Of a DNA stretch of 6,751 nt, positions 5,354-6,751 are shown piece after piece. A model generated the notes under the pieces. The model searched no databases. It saw nothing but the letters and a program-made list of their open reading frames with translations, and was not told the DNA's origin. The stretch covers positions 1 to 6,751 of the forward strand of contig JASHTQ010000711.1 in the NCBI GenBank assembly GCA_030040475.1. The letters are read 5' to 3'. The stretch's first letter is position 1. Each line of letters opens with the position of its first letter. This DNA comes from Streptosporangiaceae bacterium. Its GTDB lineage: Bacteria > Actinomycetota > Actinomycetes > Streptosporangiales > Streptosporangiaceae. The translations under genes were made by a program, and so were the position numbers.

Positions 5354-5667
5354 ACCGGCGGCAGCGGCCGGCCGTCCCGCCGCGACGGCCGGATCGCCGG
5401 TGAGGCCTGCGCCGCGGCCACTGCGGGCGCCTCCTGGTCGGCCCTGGCCGCGGCCGGGTCGCGGATGAGCAGGTCGCCGGGTTCGCAGCCGAGCACGGCG
5501 CAGATGATGTCCAGGTCATCGAGGCGGACCGAGATCGGCCGCCCGGACCACAGGTGCGACATCTTCCCGGCGGAGATCTCCAGCCCGGCCTCGGCCAGCA
5601 GCCGCCGCAGGTCCGAGGACCGCCAGATGCCGCGCTGGGCGGCGGCCAGCCGCAGGTTCCACTGCAT
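5350..5667 (-). CDS. Cro/C1-type HTH protein of the recombinase trio
   Basis: A 105-aa protein, second gene of the trio. Residues 1-69 are a single HTH domain: MQWNLRLAAAQRGIWRSSDL, then RRLLAEAGLEISAGKMSHLW, SGRPISVRLDDLDIICAVLG and CEPGDLLI. This is the HTH_26/Cro-C1 arrangement. Residues 70-105 are Ala/Pro/Arg-rich and probably disordered. ATG 5667 was selected because AAGGAG lies 8 nt upstream, overlapping the end of the integrase gene, and because MxWNLRLAA is the normal N terminus of this family as I know it. The longer in-frame extension reads in a shadow frame of the integrase. The gene sits 4 nt after the integrase stop and overlaps the next gene by ATGA. Given these couplings it may regulate the operon or act as an architectural factor in recombination. 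Confidence 0.85.
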   Translation of the reverse strand: MQWNLRLAAAQRGIWRSSDLRRLLAEAGLEISAGKMSHLWSGRPISVRLDDLDIICAVLGCEPGDLLIRDPAAARADQEAPAVAAAQASPAIRPSRRDGRPLPPV

Positions 5668-5671
5668 GTCC

Positions 5672-6721
5672 CTACTCCTTGAACCGGGCGGCGGCCCGCT
5701 CGGCCGCCTGCTGGTAGGCGTTCTCGATGGCCTCGTCGGCGACGTGCACGTACCGGACCGTGGTGGACAGCCACCGGTGGCCCAGCAGCTGCTGGATCGC
5801 GGCCAGGCCGATGCCCTCGCCATACAACCGCGACGCGCACGCATGCCGGAGCACGTGCGGGGTCAGCTTGGTGACCGGGCCGCGCAGGTGCGCCGCCGCG
5901 GCCTGGCCCAGCGCGGCGGCGAAGGTGTCCCCGCCGATCGGCCCGCCCCGCTCGGACGGGAACAGCGCCGCCCGCGGCAGCTCCCACTCGTCGCGGAACT
6001 GGCCGCGGACGTCCTGGACCCACCAGATCAGCAGCGGCCGGGCAGCCCCGAGCATCGGCACCATCCGCTCCCGCGGCCCCGAGCCGCGCGAGCCCTTGCC
6101 CAGCCGGACGTGGACCTTGCCCAGCGGGCCGTGGCCGAAGTGCAGGTCCTCCAGCCGCAGCCCGCACAGCTCGGCCAGCCGCAGCCCGGTCTCGGCGGCC
6201 AGCCGGGCCATCGCGTAATGCCGGGCCGCGGCCAGCCACTTGCGCGCCGCGGGCAGCTCGCCCCGCCAGGCCGCGAAGAACGCCGCCAGCGCCTGCGGGG
6301 ACGGCGGGACCCGGACGTGGAAGTCACCCGAGTGGCGGGGCCGGTTGCACGCATCGATCGGCGAGGTGATCACCCGGCCGGTCAGCTCACAGATCTCGCC
6401 CCGGTAGCGGGCCTCCAGGAACCGGAAGAACAAGTCGACCGCCCCGGCCTTGCCTCGCCGGGTCTGCGGTGCCTGGTGCCGCTGCGCCTGGCCCAGGAAC
6501 CGGTCAGCATGCGCAGGCTCGATCTCCCAGGCGAACACGCACGCATGCTCCAGGAACTGCTCCACCGCGGTGATCTCGCCGCGGATCGTGCCGTCGGTCA
6601 CGCCGTGGGCGAGCCGGGCCAGCACGTACTCGGCCATCAGGTGCTCCTGATAGGCCGCCGCCTCGCCGGGGTCGGCAAGCGACCGCGGGGACCGCAGGTC
6701 GCGGACCACTCCCAGCGCCAC
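5672..6721 (-). CDS. Tyrosine recombinase/integrase (XerC/D-like)
   Basis: A 349-aa, apparently intact tyrosine recombinase, first gene of the trio. Residues about 20-130 are the helical core-binding domain; 140-349 are the catalytic domain. All expected active-site residues are present: R181 (TGLRLAELCGL), K209 (LGKGSRG), H289 and R292 (TPHVLRHACASRLYGEG), H315 (LLGHRWLSTTVRY) and nucleophile Y324. The enzyme would cut and rejoin DNA through a 3'-phosphotyrosine intermediate, integrating or moving its host element. The start is GTG 6721, directly preceded by an in-frame TAG (6724-6722), so the frame cannot extend upstream; GAGGTG lies 4 nt upstream. It belongs to an actinobacterial integrase group that I know to travel with a small HTH gene and a zinc-ribbon gene. 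Its target site is not known from this window. Confidence 0.93.
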   Translation of the reverse strand: MALGVVRDLRSPRSLADPGEAAAYQEHLMAEYVLARLAHGVTDGTIRGEITAVEQFLEHACVFAWEIEPAHADRFLGQAQRHQAPQTRRGKAGAVDLFFRFLEARYRGEICELTGRVITSPIDACNRPRHSGDFHVRVPPSPQALAAFFAAWRGELPAARKWLAAARHYAMARLAAETGLRLAELCGLRLEDLHFGHGPLGKVHVRLGKGSRGSGPRERMVPMLGAARPLLIWWVQDVRGQFRDEWELPRAALFPSERGGPIGGDTFAAALGQAAAAHLRGPVTKLTPHVLRHACASRLYGEGIGLAAIQQLLGHRWLSTTVRYVHVADEAIENAYQQAAERAAARFKE

Positions 6722-6751
6722 CTAGCACCTCGGCTTCAGCAATCACGAACC
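6722..6751 (-). promoter_or_regulatory. Leader and ribosome binding site of the integrase operon (partial)
   Basis: GAGGTG at 6731-6726, 4 nt before GTG 6721, with TAG between. Only 30 bases are visible, so the operon's promoter lies outside the window. Confidence 0.45.

Noticed and set aside
4542..6239. 565-codon minus-strand open frame overlapping the trio
   Set aside because: Arg/Pro/Gly/Ala-rich shadow of the integrase, HTH and zinc-ribbon genes in another frame, with no domain.
2426..6751. Very long open plus-strand frame continuing from the GIY-YIG-like ORF, apparently without a stop in the parts I read
   Set aside because: It is codon-aligned antisense to the CDF, zinc-ribbon and integrase genes. 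In GC-rich genes TTA, CTA and TCA codons are rare, so this frame stays open by composition. Its translation is low-complexity Gly/Gln/Asp/Arg.

Overview
The window comes from a high-GC actinomycete. Evidence: strongly GC-biased third codon positions, GTG starts, Streptomyces-type XRE regulators, and an integrase/HTH/zinc-ribbon trio of a kind I know only from actinobacteria. I cannot name the species. Almost all genes lie on the minus strand, so the window is best read from right to left.

Right part (about 2540-6751, very GC-rich). A tightly packed three-gene operon comes first: a complete tyrosine recombinase (6721-5672), a 105-aa XRE-type HTH protein (5667-5350), and a 652-aa protein (5353-3395). 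The last has eight Cys4 zinc ribbons followed by a tyrosine-recombinase-like C-terminal domain whose catalytic residues are partly lost. Downstream, on the same strand, is a short CDF-type metal-cation exporter (3256-2642) with its own ribosome binding site.

Junction (about 2530-2600). A plus-strand ORF that opens like a small GIY-YIG-like actinobacterial protein loses its family resemblance at about 2533. A 9-bp inverted repeat pair (2536-2544 / 2585-2593) starts immediately after. Base composition changes at about the same place. I infer that the right part is a mobile element (recombinase trio plus CDF gene) with its left end here and its right end outside the window.

Left part (1-2530, less GC-rich). 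A small XRE regulator with a coiled-coil tail (2173-1823, minus) is divergent from a 32-codon plus-strand ORF that is ATGA-coupled to the broken GIY-YIG-like ORF. The AT-rich gap between them holds CTAA motifs at exact 12-bp intervals. Further left, still on the minus strand, is an apparent operon: an XRE regulator fused to a beta-rich C-terminal domain (1572-829), a Nudix hydrolase 8 nt downstream (820-437), and a PPC/DUF296-domain protein running off the left edge (341-1). The regulator is preceded by a second array of GACGCC/GACGTC motifs at roughly 11-bp spacing. No rRNA, tRNA or CRISPR array was recognised, and no gap without a gene exceeds 300 bases.
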